In this document: positions 1-9,093 of the stretch, piece after piece
How the letters are laid out: every line of letters starts with the position of its first letter
Position numbering within the stretch: the first letter of the stretch is position 1
NCBI GenBank assembly: GCA_938002085.1
Contig: CALLAT010000009.1
Coordinates: 139,450-191,358 of the forward strand
DNA from: an uncultured Pseudanabaenaceae cyanobacterium
GTDB lineage: Bacteria; Cyanobacteriota; Cyanobacteriia; PCC-9006; JAAUQQ01
Direction: 5' to 3'
DNA length: 51,909 nucleotides
Position numbers and translations under genes: made by a program
The notes under the pieces: model-generated
Seen by the model: the letters and a program-made list of their open reading frames with translations, nothing else
Told to the model about the DNA's origin: nothing
Database searches by the model: none

Positions 1-126
1 TTTTTCTTCTCAAATAACCTCTATATATGGAGTCTGGAATTTAGATCTGCTTTTGTGACTGGAGTTACAGCTGCGTCTTTACTCTGGGGAGGTGGAATTA
101 GATTCCTCTATTTGGAAAAGAAATAA
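1..126 (+). CDS. 3' end of an unidentified gene (partial)
   Basis: Frame 1 is open from the left edge to a TAA at 124-126 and encodes 41 residues ending in LYLEKK. The stretch is rich in aromatic and aliphatic residues (SAFVTGVTAASLLWGGG), which suits the last membrane segment and basic tail of an integral membrane protein. The start lies outside the window and no family can be named. It converges on the minus-strand gene at 182-1255, with a short hairpin between. A chance open frame of this length is possible, so confidence is moderate. Confidence 0.45.
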   Translation, partial: FFFSNNLYIWSLEFRSAFVTGVTAASLLWGGGIRFLYLEKK

Positions 127-139
127 AGCTGGCTTTATT
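122..139. terminator. Short hairpin between convergent genes
   Basis: AATAAAGC and GCTTTATT form a perfect 8-bp stem around a 2-base loop and overlap the stop codon of the partial plus-strand gene. The stem is AT-rich and no long T-run follows, so it may be a weak bidirectional terminator. Confidence 0.35.
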
Positions 140-181
140 GAAAATAAAGATTGTATGAAATATTACTTCTGGCCTATTTGT

Positions 182-1255
182 CTATGTCGAAAAGCCTTGA
201 AAGGCCGACCCTCGAAAACCACGTTGTAGGGCTTTATTAGCCTCTCCATAAAATATTTCAAGCATTATTTCTAGGGAGTCGACTAAGCGAGGGCCAGGTC
301 GATTGAAATATTGATTCCCATCGGTGAGATAAACCCGCTGGGACTGCACTGCCTTGAGCTGGTTCCATTCTGGTTTGGCAGTGAGCGCTGTCATCTCTGC
401 GGCGGTTTTGTCGAGGTCAAAGCCACAGGGCATGGTGACGATGATGTCTGGATCTGCGTCGACGATCGCCTGCCAGTCCATCCAGGGGGAATGTTTGCCC
501 GCTTCGCCAAAAAGATTGTCGCCCCCGGCGAGGTCCACTAACTCTGGAACCCAGTTGCCCGCCGCCATGAGGGGCTCGATCCATTCGATGCAGGCCACTG
601 TGGGGCGTTTGGGAAATCGCTGCTCTGGGGTGCCAAAGGGCTGGGGCTTGAGCTGATTCTTGGCCTGAGTTTTGCAGGTCTCGACGCGGCTTTGGAGTCG
701 GGCGATGAGGGTTTCACCGGCCTGTTCTGCACTGAGGGCGGCGGCCACTTGGGCGATGTCGGCCCAGAGGTCTGCCAGGCGGTTGGGCTGGAGGGAGATG
801 ATTTTGGGGTTGGAGTCTACCTGGTCAGCGACGGCTTGTTGCACGTCACCTAGGCTCACGGCGCAGACTTCGCATTGGGCCTGGGTGAGGATGTGGGTGG
901 GCTGCAGCTGCTGGAGCAATGCGGCATCGACTTGGTAGCAGCTGAGGGCCGATTGGAGGAGATCGGTGACGCGATCGTGGACTTCCTGGCTGGTACCTTC
1001 GGGGTTGAACTTTGGGGCGGTGCAGGCGGGAAGTTTGCGGATGGAGGCGGGGTAATCGCATTCATGGGAGCGGCCCACTAAAAACTCCCCCAGCCCCAGG
1101 GCTGCGACAAGCTCTGTCGCGCTGGGGATGAGGGAGATGATGCGAAGTCCTTGGGGTTGGCGTTGCAGAGAGAACTCAGGCACGGTTCTGACTCGGCGGC
1201 GCTTCCGCCGATTGAGACTGATGTTGGGGGGGCTTTGAAACGGGGATTGAATCAA
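182..1255 (-). CDS. Cobalamin-binding-protein-like periplasmic binding fold (BtuF family)
   Basis: Resembles the BtuF/FecB-type solute-binding proteins annotated as cobalamin-binding proteins in cyanobacteria. After about 38 variable residues comes RIISLIPSATELVAALG, then the SHECDYP motif, the TQAQCEVCAVS motif, and a C-terminal lobe with DPDIIVTMPCGFD. No signal peptide is visible, which is common in this subfamily, so transport may not be its role. The open frame begins with TTG at 1255. A GTG at 1186 is an alternative start nearer the conserved domain. It lies 32 bp downstream of the 1288-2400 gene on the same strand and is probably co-transcribed. No cobalamin riboswitch was recognised. 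Confidence 0.75.
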   Translation of the reverse strand: MIQSPFQSPPNISLNRRKRRRVRTVPEFSLQRQPQGLRIISLIPSATELVAALGLGEFLVGRSHECDYPASIRKLPACTAPKFNPEGTSQEVHDRVTDLLQSALSCYQVDAALLQQLQPTHILTQAQCEVCAVSLGDVQQAVADQVDSNPKIISLQPNRLADLWADIAQVAAALSAEQAGETLIARLQSRVETCKTQAKNQLKPQPFGTPEQRFPKRPTVACIEWIEPLMAAGNWVPELVDLAGGDNLFGEAGKHSPWMDWQAIVDADPDIIVTMPCGFDLDKTAAEMTALTAKPEWNQLKAVQSQRVYLTDGNQYFNRPGPRLVDSLEIMLEIFYGEANKALQRGFRGSAFQGFST

Positions 1256-1287
1256 ATGGTTTTAGGTCTGATTCAAAATCCTAGCCT

Positions 1288-2400
1288 TTAGGACTGGCAG
1301 CTGCTGGGGGGCAGAACCGGGCCCAGGTTTATCTTGCTGAAGGTGGACAGGTCCAGGAGGGCGCTGCTGTAGAAGGGCTGGTCGTTGACTACGCGGGTAC
1401 GACGAACGCGCAGGAATTCTGCGGGGCCGAGGTTGCGGAAATCTTCGCCCAGGTCCAGGGCTTCGTCGGTGTAGGGGTATGCAAAACCAGAGACGGTGCT
1501 GTTGTTGCCTTGGCCGAAGACGCAGTAGGAGCTGTCGCTGTCGATGTAGGCGAAGTTGCCGGTGATGCGATCGCCCGTTTTGTTGAAAATAAACAGCGCA
1601 CCGCCATCCTTGAGCAGCTGTTCATCGCTGACCGTTTCGCCCTGGGCTTTGCCGTTCCAGAGGCGGTAGTTGCCGTCGGGGAGCTGGGCAATGTTGATGG
1701 GATTTTGGCGGGGGCTGGCCGCTGCAACGGTGCTAGCAGGGGCCTGCGTTGCTGGTGCTGCAGAAGTTGGTGCTGTGGCCGCAGGGGCTGCTGCGGGAGC
1801 TGTGGCCACCGGAGGGGCTGCTGGCGTATCGATCAGCTTAGGCGTACCAGTATTCTCAACGGCTGCTGCTGGGGTGACTGCTGGGGCTACGGCTGGATTT
1901 TCTGGTACGTCCCGGGGAGCGATGGGAGCGCTGGTGGCAGGCACTTGGCGAGCAGGCAGTGCGGCTTGCGCTGGGGGCGCCTCGCCAGCAACATCATTGC
2001 TCCAGCAGGATAGGGAGTTGTTGACCGTGGAGAAGCCGCTGGCAGAGGGGTAGCCAATGAGGTCGTTGTAGAACTCGGGGTTCTCTAAGAGAACTCGCTT
2101 GGCGGCGTCCAGGCCAGTATTTTCAAGGGTGATTTCCCGTTTGGGGGAAACAACTACAACGGAAGGGCCTCGGTTAGAGCGCGAGGGGATTTCCTGGTAG
2201 GTGAACGTCGTGTCGCCGTTGATTTCGTTAATGGTGATGGCTGCGCGATCGCCCAAGGGATTGCTCTTGCCCGAAGCTGGGTCGTAGGAGCAGCTTTGGG
2301 TGGGCAGGTTGCTGGCCTGGGCTACACCCATAACCCCCACGGACATTAGGGGGGCGATGGCCAATGCAAACCACGCCGGGGTCAGTCGTTGGCGAATCAT
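1288..2400 (-). CDS. Secreted Ala/Pro-rich hypothetical protein
   Basis: The start is the ATG at 2400, with a GAGGAG Shine-Dalgarno sequence about 8 bases upstream; it gives 370 residues. An N-terminal signal peptide (MIRQRLTPAWFALAIAP to AQA) leads to a small N-terminal domain. A long Ala/Pro/Thr-rich linker follows (about residues 140-235). The C-terminal domain starts near INIAQLPDGNYRLWNG and carries a single cysteine near SSYCVFGQG. The linker suggests an extracytoplasmic protein with two folded parts. I recognise no family. It is the first gene of a likely two-gene unit with the BtuF-like gene. Confidence 0.65.
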   Translation of the reverse strand: MIRQRLTPAWFALAIAPLMSVGVMGVAQASNLPTQSCSYDPASGKSNPLGDRAAITINEINGDTTFTYQEIPSRSNRGPSVVVVSPKREITLENTGLDAAKRVLLENPEFYNDLIGYPSASGFSTVNNSLSCWSNDVAGEAPPAQAALPARQVPATSAPIAPRDVPENPAVAPAVTPAAAVENTGTPKLIDTPAAPPVATAPAAAPAATAPTSAAPATQAPASTVAAASPRQNPINIAQLPDGNYRLWNGKAQGETVSDEQLLKDGGALFIFNKTGDRITGNFAYIDSDSSYCVFGQGNNSTVSGFAYPYTDEALDLGEDFRNLGPAEFLRVRRTRVVNDQPFYSSALLDLSTFSKINLGPVLPPSSCQS

Positions 2401-2959
2401 GGAAGTTCTCCTCAAGGGCACAAACGGCACAACACAAATCAAAAACGAGCGATCGCCAGCCGGAGCCGGACTTCCTCATTGTAGTAAGACGAGCTGGGAA
2501 CAGGTTTGCTCCCGTTAAGCGCTTACTACTGCAAATTCGCAAGCAATTGTTCCGGAAAAATACGATCTTTACCGGATGCTCATAATTTACCGTTCTGCCC
2601 TAAATACTGTCACCTTTGAAGGCTGTCCGGGCGCAAGTGAACTTTTTATCAATGTTTCAAGTCATTGGAGGTTAGCATTTGCTCCGGTTTACCGCTGGGA
2701 TGAATCTTTCTCGTAGCAAGACTTATAGCGTTAGTGAGGGGCGGAAGCCTCGGCAGCTTTCTCTAGGAGTCAATAAAATATGGATGTGATGAGGCCACAA
2801 CCTGGTCAAGGTGACTTCTAGAGATGCAGCCCTTAAAGGGGGCCGTTGATTGTTCTGTAGGAGCGATACCGCCAAAGTCTTGGCCTAAGTTGCATCACCC
2901 GCTACTGTTTAGTCGCTCGCTGGTCACAGCTACGCTGCTGTTTTTAGAACGATTCTCTT
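2401..2959. other. Intergenic region between divergent genes
   Basis: About 560 bp separates the minus-strand secreted-protein gene from the plus-strand muramidase gene, so it must hold both promoters. I see no convincing RNA gene, repeat or ORF. A 13-codon frame starting at 2780 behind AGGAG is too short to call. Confidence 0.4.
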
Positions 2960-3961
2960 TTGAGCAACCCGCCCTCCCCTAATTCTGAGGTTGATTCCCA
3001 TTCCCAGCAGGCTTCGTCTGTTGAGGGGCAATCTGCGCCGGTCAAGAAAGCAGTGGATCGTTTCATCGGCCGTTTTCTGCTGCGTTCGATTTTGCTGGTC
3101 GTGACGGCGGCAACGTTGCTGGATATTTATCAGTGGCGTTATGGCGAGTTGAATATCTTTGAGCCGAGGGGGGAGGCGAGTAAGCCGATTCCGTTGGCGA
3201 TGGATGGGGGAGACCCTTATCTGCGGGCGCTGATGCGGACGATTTCTGCGAGTGAGTCGAATGTGCCTCGGCCCTATTCCGTCATTTATGGTGGGGACTA
3301 TTTTCGGGGCTGGAATCAGCATCCCGATGATTGCGTTTATATTCCGGTGGGTCCGAATACCGGAAATTGTTCGACGGCGGCGGGGCGATATCAGTTTATT
3401 ACGACGACTTGGGAGGAGCAGGCGAGGAAGTATCACCCGGATCAGCCGAAGGTTTTGTTTTGGCGGCCTTATCCGTTTGACCCAACGTCTCAGGATGTGG
3501 TGTTGCATCGCTGGCTGGCGGATAACTATGAGTGGGGCGTCGATTTGTCCAAGCTTTTGCGGGAAGGTCAGGTTGAGCGGGTGTTGGAGATTTTGTCGCC
3601 GACTTGGACGAGTTTGGGCTACGGGATTGAGACGAATAGTATGTCAGCCTATTTGCCCAATATTTATTGGGAGATGTTGGATGAGGAGTTGACAGCGATC
3701 GCTCCGGTAGATCCTGCTGTGGTTCAGCCTGCTACAACGGGTGGCGTTGAGGCGGATGAGCTTGAACCAGATGAGTTTGAGCCGGGTGAGCCGGTCCAGA
3801 CCTATGCGGAGGATTGGGATTCTGAGGTGACGGATGAGCCTGGCGAGGCGGAATCGACGGTTGCTGATGGGGCGGCGGCTGAGGCTGGGACTTTGAAGGA
3901 TGGGTTGGCTGAGATTGCTGGGGGATCGCGGAAATTGTTGGATGCTTTGTTCGGCCGCTAG
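2960..3961 (+). CDS. Membrane-anchored lambda-R-like muramidase (GH104-type)
   Basis: Probable peptidoglycan-cleaving enzyme of 333 residues. Residues 41-56 form one hydrophobic segment (RSILLVVTAATLLDIY) that would anchor it. The catalytic domain (about 84-240) follows the lambda endolysin R pattern: ISASES with the likely catalytic Glu99, YGGDYF, a HP pair, STAAGRYQF at 139-146, and TSQDVVLHRW. The C-terminal tail is acidic and Pro/Glu-rich. The frame opens with TTG at 2960 without a strong ribosome site. Starts further in would delete the anchor. It is not in a prophage context. A housekeeping wall-remodelling role is inferred. Confidence 0.75.
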   Translation: MSNPPSPNSEVDSHSQQASSVEGQSAPVKKAVDRFIGRFLLRSILLVVTAATLLDIYQWRYGELNIFEPRGEASKPIPLAMDGGDPYLRALMRTISASESNVPRPYSVIYGGDYFRGWNQHPDDCVYIPVGPNTGNCSTAAGRYQFITTTWEEQARKYHPDQPKVLFWRPYPFDPTSQDVVLHRWLADNYEWGVDLSKLLREGQVERVLEILSPTWTSLGYGIETNSMSAYLPNIYWEMLDEELTAIAPVDPAVVQPATTGGVEADELEPDEFEPGEPVQTYAEDWDSEVTDEPGEAESTVADGAAAEAGTLKDGLAEIAGGSRKLLDALFGR

Positions 3962-3989
3962 TGCTGATGAGCATTCTCTTAGTTCGATA

Positions 3990-4018
3990 GCCTAAGCAAG
4001 ACAGCTTCTTGCTTAGGC
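3990..4018 (+). terminator. Hairpin after the muramidase gene
   Basis: GCCTAAGCAAG and CTTGCTTAGGC form a perfect 11-bp stem with a 7-base loop, 28 bp after the stop codon. The downstream sequence has only a weak T-run (CTTGTCATCTT), so this is a plausible but not classical terminator. Confidence 0.55.
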
Positions 4019-4516
4019 CTTGTCATCTTAGGTAGCAAGTTAACCGAATATGGACACTCGGCTGTCAGCCGCTGGGTTGTTTAGGGGGTGGGCGGCTTGG
4101 TCGAAGTTCGTGGCGTGGTGGAGCTGTGGGGGATGAGGTAAAGCAGAAGGCAGCGATCGCTAGAACTCGATCTTTAGGATTAATTCGGTATTTTGTGGTG
4201 GTGGCTTTGTGGCTGCTGGAAATCGTGATTTGATTGCCCTCTGGCAAATTGTCTGGTGCTACATATTAATCTTCTGTGAAAATAATTTTTAATAATGTGG
4301 TACTGAGATTTCGCACTTCTTTTGATGCCTGAAAAAACTTCTAAAAAGCGATTTTTAGGTTGATTCGAATGACTTGTAGAAGCATTCTATACCTGGATTT
4401 AATCGAAGAAAGAATGGGCTGACATTAAAGCGCATCGTCCTTATCCTTGTGACTCCTGAAGATTGCTGCGGTTCTAGAAACCTGAAGTGAACGGTTTCAG
4501 ATCTCCAGGAGAACGA
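4019..4516. other. Intergenic region upstream of the acyltransferase gene
   Basis: About 500 bp, AT-richer from 4250 on. It contains a small CGGCT-AGCCG hairpin near 4060. The open frame on the minus strand at 4065-4247 has no codon-use or ribosome-site support. The acyltransferase promoter is expected here, but no clear -35/-10 pair was chosen. Confidence 0.35.
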
Positions 4517-5641
4517 ATGGCTGCATCAGATGCAGAAACTCTTTCATCAATGCCGCGCTATCCGGTGTTGGATGGCTGGCGGGGTATTAGCATTCTCATG
4601 GTGTTGGCAGCGCATCAGTTGCCCCTGGGGCCAGGGCAGTGGGGCATTAACCATGCAGCTGGCCTCTTGGGGATGAGCTTGTTTTTCACGCTGTCGGGCT
4701 TTTTGATCACAATGTCGCTGATCTTTCGCCCCGTGGTGAAGTCTTTCCTGATTCGTCGAATCTGCCGCATTTTGCCCTTGGCTTGGCTCTTTTTGATGAT
4801 CGCTTTGCCCTTGGGTGGAGCTGAGCCAATGCAGTACATGTCTCACCTCCTTTTCTTTGTTAATAGCCCTGGCTTGGAGTTGACGACTTGGACGGATCAC
4901 TTTTGGAGTCTCTGCATGGAAATGCAGTTCTATCTGGTGATTGCGTTTCTGTTTGGCTGGCTGGGTGAAGCCAGTTTTAAGCTGTTGCCGGTGATGGCTT
5001 TTGCGGTGACGTTAGGCCGTTTCTTCAATGGGGTGACGGATTCGATTTTCACGTTTTACCGGGTTGACGAAATCTTGGCGGGGGCTTGTTTGGCCCTGGT
5101 GGTGCATCGCTGGAATCAGCAGTCAAATGGTTTGAAAGGGATTTTGCCCAGGAAGGTTTTACCTTGGGCGATTGGGGGGCTGTTGGCTTTGCTGCTGCTG
5201 TCTTGCCATGGTGTGGGTGGACCGTTCCAGTATTTGCGTCCCTATGCGGCGGCTTCGTTGGTAGGGGTGACGATTTTGGCCTCTGCGATGGAGATTGGGC
5301 CGGGGCGGGTGGAGCGGTTTTTGCCCCAGCGTTGGTTGGTCTATGTGGGGCGGGTTTCCTATGCGGTGTATTTGCTGCATCCCCTGGCAACTTACGGTTG
5401 GCTGGGCTCTGGGGATGCGGTTGTGCGCTATGCGAAGCGGCCTTTGGTGTTTGCGGTGACGTTTGGTTTGGCTCACCTTTCGACGTTCTATTACGAGGAG
5501 CGCTGGATGAAGTGGGGCAAGGCTTGGAGTCGCAGTGTGGAGCGGAAGCAGCTCTTGGCAACGGAGCCGGTTTTGTCTGCGCAGGGTGAGGCGATTGCGC
5601 CCCAAGCTTCCGCAGATATCGCGTCCTCTCTCAAAGCTTGA
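4517..5641 (+). CDS. Acyltransferase family 3 (OafA/YrhL-like) membrane protein
   Basis: Integral membrane O-acyltransferase of 374 residues. It starts at the ATG behind AGGAGA (5-base spacing), not at the upstream GTG at 4487. The N-terminal YPVLDGWRGISILMVLAAHQ stretch is the acyltransferase-3 hallmark, including the conserved His. About ten hydrophobic segments follow, with FTLSGFLIT and IRRICRILPLAWLF loops, and WSLCMEMQFYL in the middle. Family members acetylate or acylate exopolysaccharide, O-antigen or peptidoglycan sugars at the inner membrane. The acceptor here is unknown. No polysaccharide gene cluster adjoins it. Confidence 0.85.
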   Translation: MAASDAETLSSMPRYPVLDGWRGISILMVLAAHQLPLGPGQWGINHAAGLLGMSLFFTLSGFLITMSLIFRPVVKSFLIRRICRILPLAWLFLMIALPLGGAEPMQYMSHLLFFVNSPGLELTTWTDHFWSLCMEMQFYLVIAFLFGWLGEASFKLLPVMAFAVTLGRFFNGVTDSIFTFYRVDEILAGACLALVVHRWNQQSNGLKGILPRKVLPWAIGGLLALLLLSCHGVGGPFQYLRPYAAASLVGVTILASAMEIGPGRVERFLPQRWLVYVGRVSYAVYLLHPLATYGWLGSGDAVVRYAKRPLVFAVTFGLAHLSTFYYEERWMKWGKAWSRSVERKQLLATEPVLSAQGEAIAPQASADIASSLKA

Positions 5642-5770
5642 TCTTGGTCCTAGCGTTGTCGTTTGTTGAAGGCTTGATGGGGAATCTGTGGGATGCGTTC
5701 TTTGGGCCAATGGGCGGCGATAGGATGGATTTGTTGAGATTGGGCCTGGTTGGACTGGGCGGAGGGTGCG

Positions 5771-6049
5771 ATGTTCCGAGTGATTTCGACGATGGGCCAT
5801 GATGCTCAGTATGAGCGTTGGATTGATGGCCTGGAAGCGGCGAAGGCGTTGATGCCAGATTGCCGGGGCTGGACGCAGGAGGTGCGAATTTTGGATGAGG
5901 GGGAGTTGGTGTGGAGCTATACGCGATCGCACAAGTACCCCCAGTTTATTGGCCCTGGCACTTACAACCGGCTGGCACGGCAGTTCTTGCAGGAGGCGGC
6001 GGAGGATGAAGCTAAGTCCGCTGCAGGGAAGGTGATTGGGAAGGGGTGA
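5771..6049 (+). CDS. Small conserved-looking hypothetical protein
   Basis: 92 residues starting at ATG 5771, preceded by GGAGG with 5-base spacing. A TTG start at 5750 has no such support. The protein is soluble, without a signal peptide or membrane segment. It contains YERWIDGLEAAKALMPDCRGW and WSYTRSHKYPQFIGPG. The aromatic/basic content and good ribosome site argue for a real gene. I do not recognise the family. It precedes the VOC gene by 69 bp on the same strand and may share its transcript. Confidence 0.6.
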   Translation: MFRVISTMGHDAQYERWIDGLEAAKALMPDCRGWTQEVRILDEGELVWSYTRSHKYPQFIGPGTYNRLARQFLQEAAEDEAKSAAGKVIGKG

Positions 6050-6118
6050 TGGATTGGAATTTCAGTTCTCATCCCTATCTCTTTTCCCTGGGATAGGGAT
6101 TTATTGTGAGGCAGGCAA

Positions 6119-6505
6119 ATGAGAGGGCAGACCAATTTCGGGTGGCGGGTGGTGCCAGCGTTGCTGGTGCGAGATATGGCTGAGACGTTAGGGTTTTATC
6201 AGCAACTGGGATTTGAGCTGACTGAGTGGCATCCGTATAAGTCTGAGCCGACTTGGGTGGAGGTGCGGCGGGATGGGGTGGTGTTTCAGTTCCATTTGCC
6301 GCCGCCTGTGGGGACGTTGTTGGAGCCTGCGTTGAGTGGGTCGTTTTATGTTTATCCGGCGGATGTGAGGTTGTTGGCAGAGGAGTGGCGGGGGCAGGTG
6401 CCGTTTGCTTGGGGGCCGGAGGTGATGAGTTATGGGATGCGGGAGTTTGCGGTGCAGGACCCGAATGGATATTTGATTGCGTTTACGGAGCCGGTTGAGG
6501 CTTAG
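6119..6505 (+). CDS. VOC superfamily (glyoxalase/bleomycin-resistance-like) protein
   Basis: 128 residues with the single-domain VOC pattern. VPALLVRDMAETLGFYQQLGF forms the first beta-alpha-beta-beta-beta unit, and MREFAVQDPNGYLIAFTEPV is the C-terminal signature with the conserved metal-site Glu. Members bind a divalent metal and act on, or sequester, small molecules. The substrate cannot be read from sequence. Its stop lies only 9 bp from the stop of the convergent NACHT gene, so their transcripts probably overlap. Confidence 0.8.
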   Translation: MRGQTNFGWRVVPALLVRDMAETLGFYQQLGFELTEWHPYKSEPTWVEVRRDGVVFQFHLPPPVGTLLEPALSGSFYVYPADVRLLAEEWRGQVPFAWGPEVMSYGMREFAVQDPNGYLIAFTEPVEA

Positions 6506-6514
6506 AGGTTGGGG

Positions 6515-8941
6515 TTAGTCCGGGGGGATGAGGAGGGTATCTTCGATGTGCTGGCGTACTTCGCGGTCAACATAGCACTCGCTATTGAGGCAGTCAAAGA
6601 GTAGTCTGCAACCTCTGTAGTACTTTCGCAGAACATGTAAATCTTCCTCGTTGAGCGGTAAGGGCTGAGATAGACCCCCTCCTATTATTGAATTTTCCAG
6701 CTTCTTGAACCATTCAATATGTTCATGCTGCCACCAATGAATAAAGGAGCTTCTTCCTTTCTCTACTTCTTGCTGTACTTCCGATATTGCACTATTCAGT
6801 CCCTCCTCGAATTCCATGCTCGACGCTAAACTAAGAGAAGAGATTAAATTTTTAAGGATGCCTTTGAACAAAGTGTACGCGCTATCTATAGAGCGCTCAA
6901 AACTTCTATTTCCAGATATGTTACATGCCTCAGTCAACGTATGGTTTGAGAATGCATTCTGCTCTAAAGCATCCTCAATATGTTGCTCTACTCTGCGGTA
7001 AAGAGAGAAGGCATTAGTCAGCTCAAGAGCTATCTTTGTACTTCTCTCTATAATTGATTTCTGATCTATTTCTTGGAATCCGATTTCTCCAGTTAGTATT
7101 TTCCGGCTTCTCTCGCTCATCAATGGCTTAATGTCCGAAAGAATAGGCGTTAATGAACCTCTTCCCCAATTTTCTACCATGCTATTCAGAGCGATATACG
7201 AGAAAGAAGCTCGATAGCCAGATGACTGATGAAGATTAGATGTAAATAGTTTCGTTTTATGATCTTGCTGCACGAGGAACTGTTGTATCCTTCTGCTCTT
7301 ACTAATTAACTTATGGTTTTCATCTCTGATTAAGAGAACAAATTCATTCGCGTCTGGGAGTTTCTCCGCAACAAGTAAGAATAGTTCTCTGTACCTCTTG
7401 TTGTAAACTTTGCTAGCTAGCTTTTCATGTAGGCTACTTTTGTTGGCAAGCTGAGTTGCTGAAAAATACTCTTGGAATGTCAAATGAGAGAAAGAATATA
7501 TTCCCACTGCTCTCTGAGTCAATAAGCCATGCTGAGCCTCAATAGAATTTAAAACAGCTGTGCTATCTAGCGATAGCGTTTCTTCATCCTCGCTTGCTCC
7601 TCGCAAATTCTGAATATATTGTTGAATTTGCCTTTCTGCTACGGCCTGTTTAAAAAAGTAATTTCCCTTCTCAAAGGTAGCCCAAGCCAGTTGTGCTAGG
7701 AGATCTTTCTTGCGCGCAACTGGCAATTTCTTGTAAACCTGATCTCGCCTGATCTGTCGAGTCCCATCCCATTTCGTGAATAGAATATTTGAGCCTCGCT
7801 CGTATAATTCTACTCGGCTGCTGGGAAAGCTATAGTCTTCGCTAAATTCTAAGCATAGAAGTGTTAGCAGTAATGGATTCGTGGCAAGTTCTTTGACAGG
7901 AGAATTCTGATTTAGTTCGTGCCAAAACATTTCGCCGATAGTAGAGCCGCCATCTTCATTTATCTTCTCAGGACTATGAGTTAAAAACCACTTGTTGGCA
8001 AAGTCTCGAATTTGCTCATCCTGGAAATCTGCTACTTCTACTTCGGTAAACGGCTCGAAAATATATTCTCTTGCAGCAATACGACAGGTAATTACAATTT
8101 GGTTTTGATCATATCTCTCACTGAATTCTCGAATTGAAGCTAATACTCGCTTGTCTTCAGAGTTTTGGACTTCATCTAAGCCATCCAGAAGCACCAGGGC
8201 TTGTCCAGAATCTAGCAATGTCTTTAGATCAGATTTCGAGTCTTGGATAACATAGCTGTCTGCTATGAAATCGATAAGCTGGTTATGCTTTTTTCGGTCA
8301 TCTGCGAAATCCTTTAGTGCGATAAAGATCGGAACTTTATCTGCTAGTCCTTTCTTTCCCGCATTGCACCACATTGCTAAGCGCTTTAAGAAAGTTGTCT
8401 TTCCTGCTCCTGGCTTACCTAGAATCGTTAGTAGTCGATGATGGGTTAGCGCGTCTAGTCCAGGTATGCGTCTCTCTTTTACTTGACCTAAGAAAAAACG
8501 GTCAAAATTTTCTGCATCCGCATCTTGCATTAACTGGTCTAAATCTGTACGAGTCTTGCTTGTTACTCGCTTTAAAATATTTACGTCCGTGTAAATCGCA
8601 GTTGAGTTGATTGGACGTGTCATATCCAGAACGCGCATTACTCCACACCGCTTTTGAATTCGTGGTGAAACCTGCTCTCGTAACCGTTGCACTAGCTGTT
8701 CAAGCTCGTCTGATGTCTCAGTCTCCTGGGCAATCACTTGTTCGACTTGTAAGTCAAACAAATGACATAGCTCTTCAATATACTCCGTTCTGACAAACTG
8801 GCCAGACAGGACTTTATTTAAAGTAGAGCGAGAGAAGTCAACTTCTTCTATTACTTGAGTTTGAGTCCACCCCTCATCTCTCATCTTCTTTCGGATGGCT
8901 GTAATGCCTTCGTTAGATGCAGCACAGGTATAACCAGCCAT
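6515..8941 (-). CDS. HTH-NACHT STAND NTPase (candidate bacterial NLR-like protein)
   Basis: 808 residues. An N-terminal helix-turn-helix (about 14-64; WTQTQVIEEVDFSRSTLNKVLSG over two turns) is followed by a linker. The NACHT NTPase has Walker A GKPGAGKTT (175-183), Walker B LVLLDGLDEV (249-258) and a sensor ITCR (284-287). A winged-helix region ends in FSHLTFQEYF (484-493), and about 300 mostly helical residues have no recognisable WD40, TPR or LRR repeats. NACHT proteins of this type sense a ligand and oligomerise, and several bacterial ones defend against phage. No separate effector gene adjoins. The gene looks AT-richer than its neighbours and I saw no GCGATCGC in it, suggesting recent acquisition. 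Defence is inferred. Confidence 0.85.
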   Translation of the reverse strand: MAGYTCAASNEGITAIRKKMRDEGWTQTQVIEEVDFSRSTLNKVLSGQFVRTEYIEELCHLFDLQVEQVIAQETETSDELEQLVQRLREQVSPRIQKRCGVMRVLDMTRPINSTAIYTDVNILKRVTSKTRTDLDQLMQDADAENFDRFFLGQVKERRIPGLDALTHHRLLTILGKPGAGKTTFLKRLAMWCNAGKKGLADKVPIFIALKDFADDRKKHNQLIDFIADSYVIQDSKSDLKTLLDSGQALVLLDGLDEVQNSEDKRVLASIREFSERYDQNQIVITCRIAAREYIFEPFTEVEVADFQDEQIRDFANKWFLTHSPEKINEDGGSTIGEMFWHELNQNSPVKELATNPLLLTLLCLEFSEDYSFPSSRVELYERGSNILFTKWDGTRQIRRDQVYKKLPVARKKDLLAQLAWATFEKGNYFFKQAVAERQIQQYIQNLRGASEDEETLSLDSTAVLNSIEAQHGLLTQRAVGIYSFSHLTFQEYFSATQLANKSSLHEKLASKVYNKRYRELFLLVAEKLPDANEFVLLIRDENHKLISKSRRIQQFLVQQDHKTKLFTSNLHQSSGYRASFSYIALNSMVENWGRGSLTPILSDIKPLMSERSRKILTGEIGFQEIDQKSIIERSTKIALELTNAFSLYRRVEQHIEDALEQNAFSNHTLTEACNISGNRSFERSIDSAYTLFKGILKNLISSLSLASSMEFEEGLNSAISEVQQEVEKGRSSFIHWWQHEHIEWFKKLENSIIGGGLSQPLPLNEEDLHVLRKYYRGCRLLFDCLNSECYVDREVRQHIEDTLLIPPD

Positions 8942-9093
8942 AAGTCACCGAAAATTCTCTGTCTATAGTTGTAACTCATACAACTCGGACAAGTCAGACA
9001 GCACTGCGACAACACCACCTTGGCAAGCTGAATCCAGTAATCACCGAGCGCTCACCGATTACTCCCAACTTCACCGTATGGAGCAATCCTCAA

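Noticed and set aside
1256..1287. Possible cobalamin riboswitch before the BtuF-like gene
   Set aside because: Only 32 bp separate the two genes and no riboswitch core was seen there or before 2400.
2780..2821. 13-codon frame behind AGGAG (starting MDVMRPQPG)
   Set aside because: Too short, no homologue can be judged by eye, and nothing suggests a leader peptide function.
2960..3961. Muramidase gene as part of a prophage
   Set aside because: No holin, tail, capsid or integrase genes lie nearby and the protein has a membrane anchor and a long tail.
4065..4247. 60-codon minus-strand frame
   Set aside because: No ribosome site, low-complexity Pro/Ser composition, lies in an AT-rich spacer.
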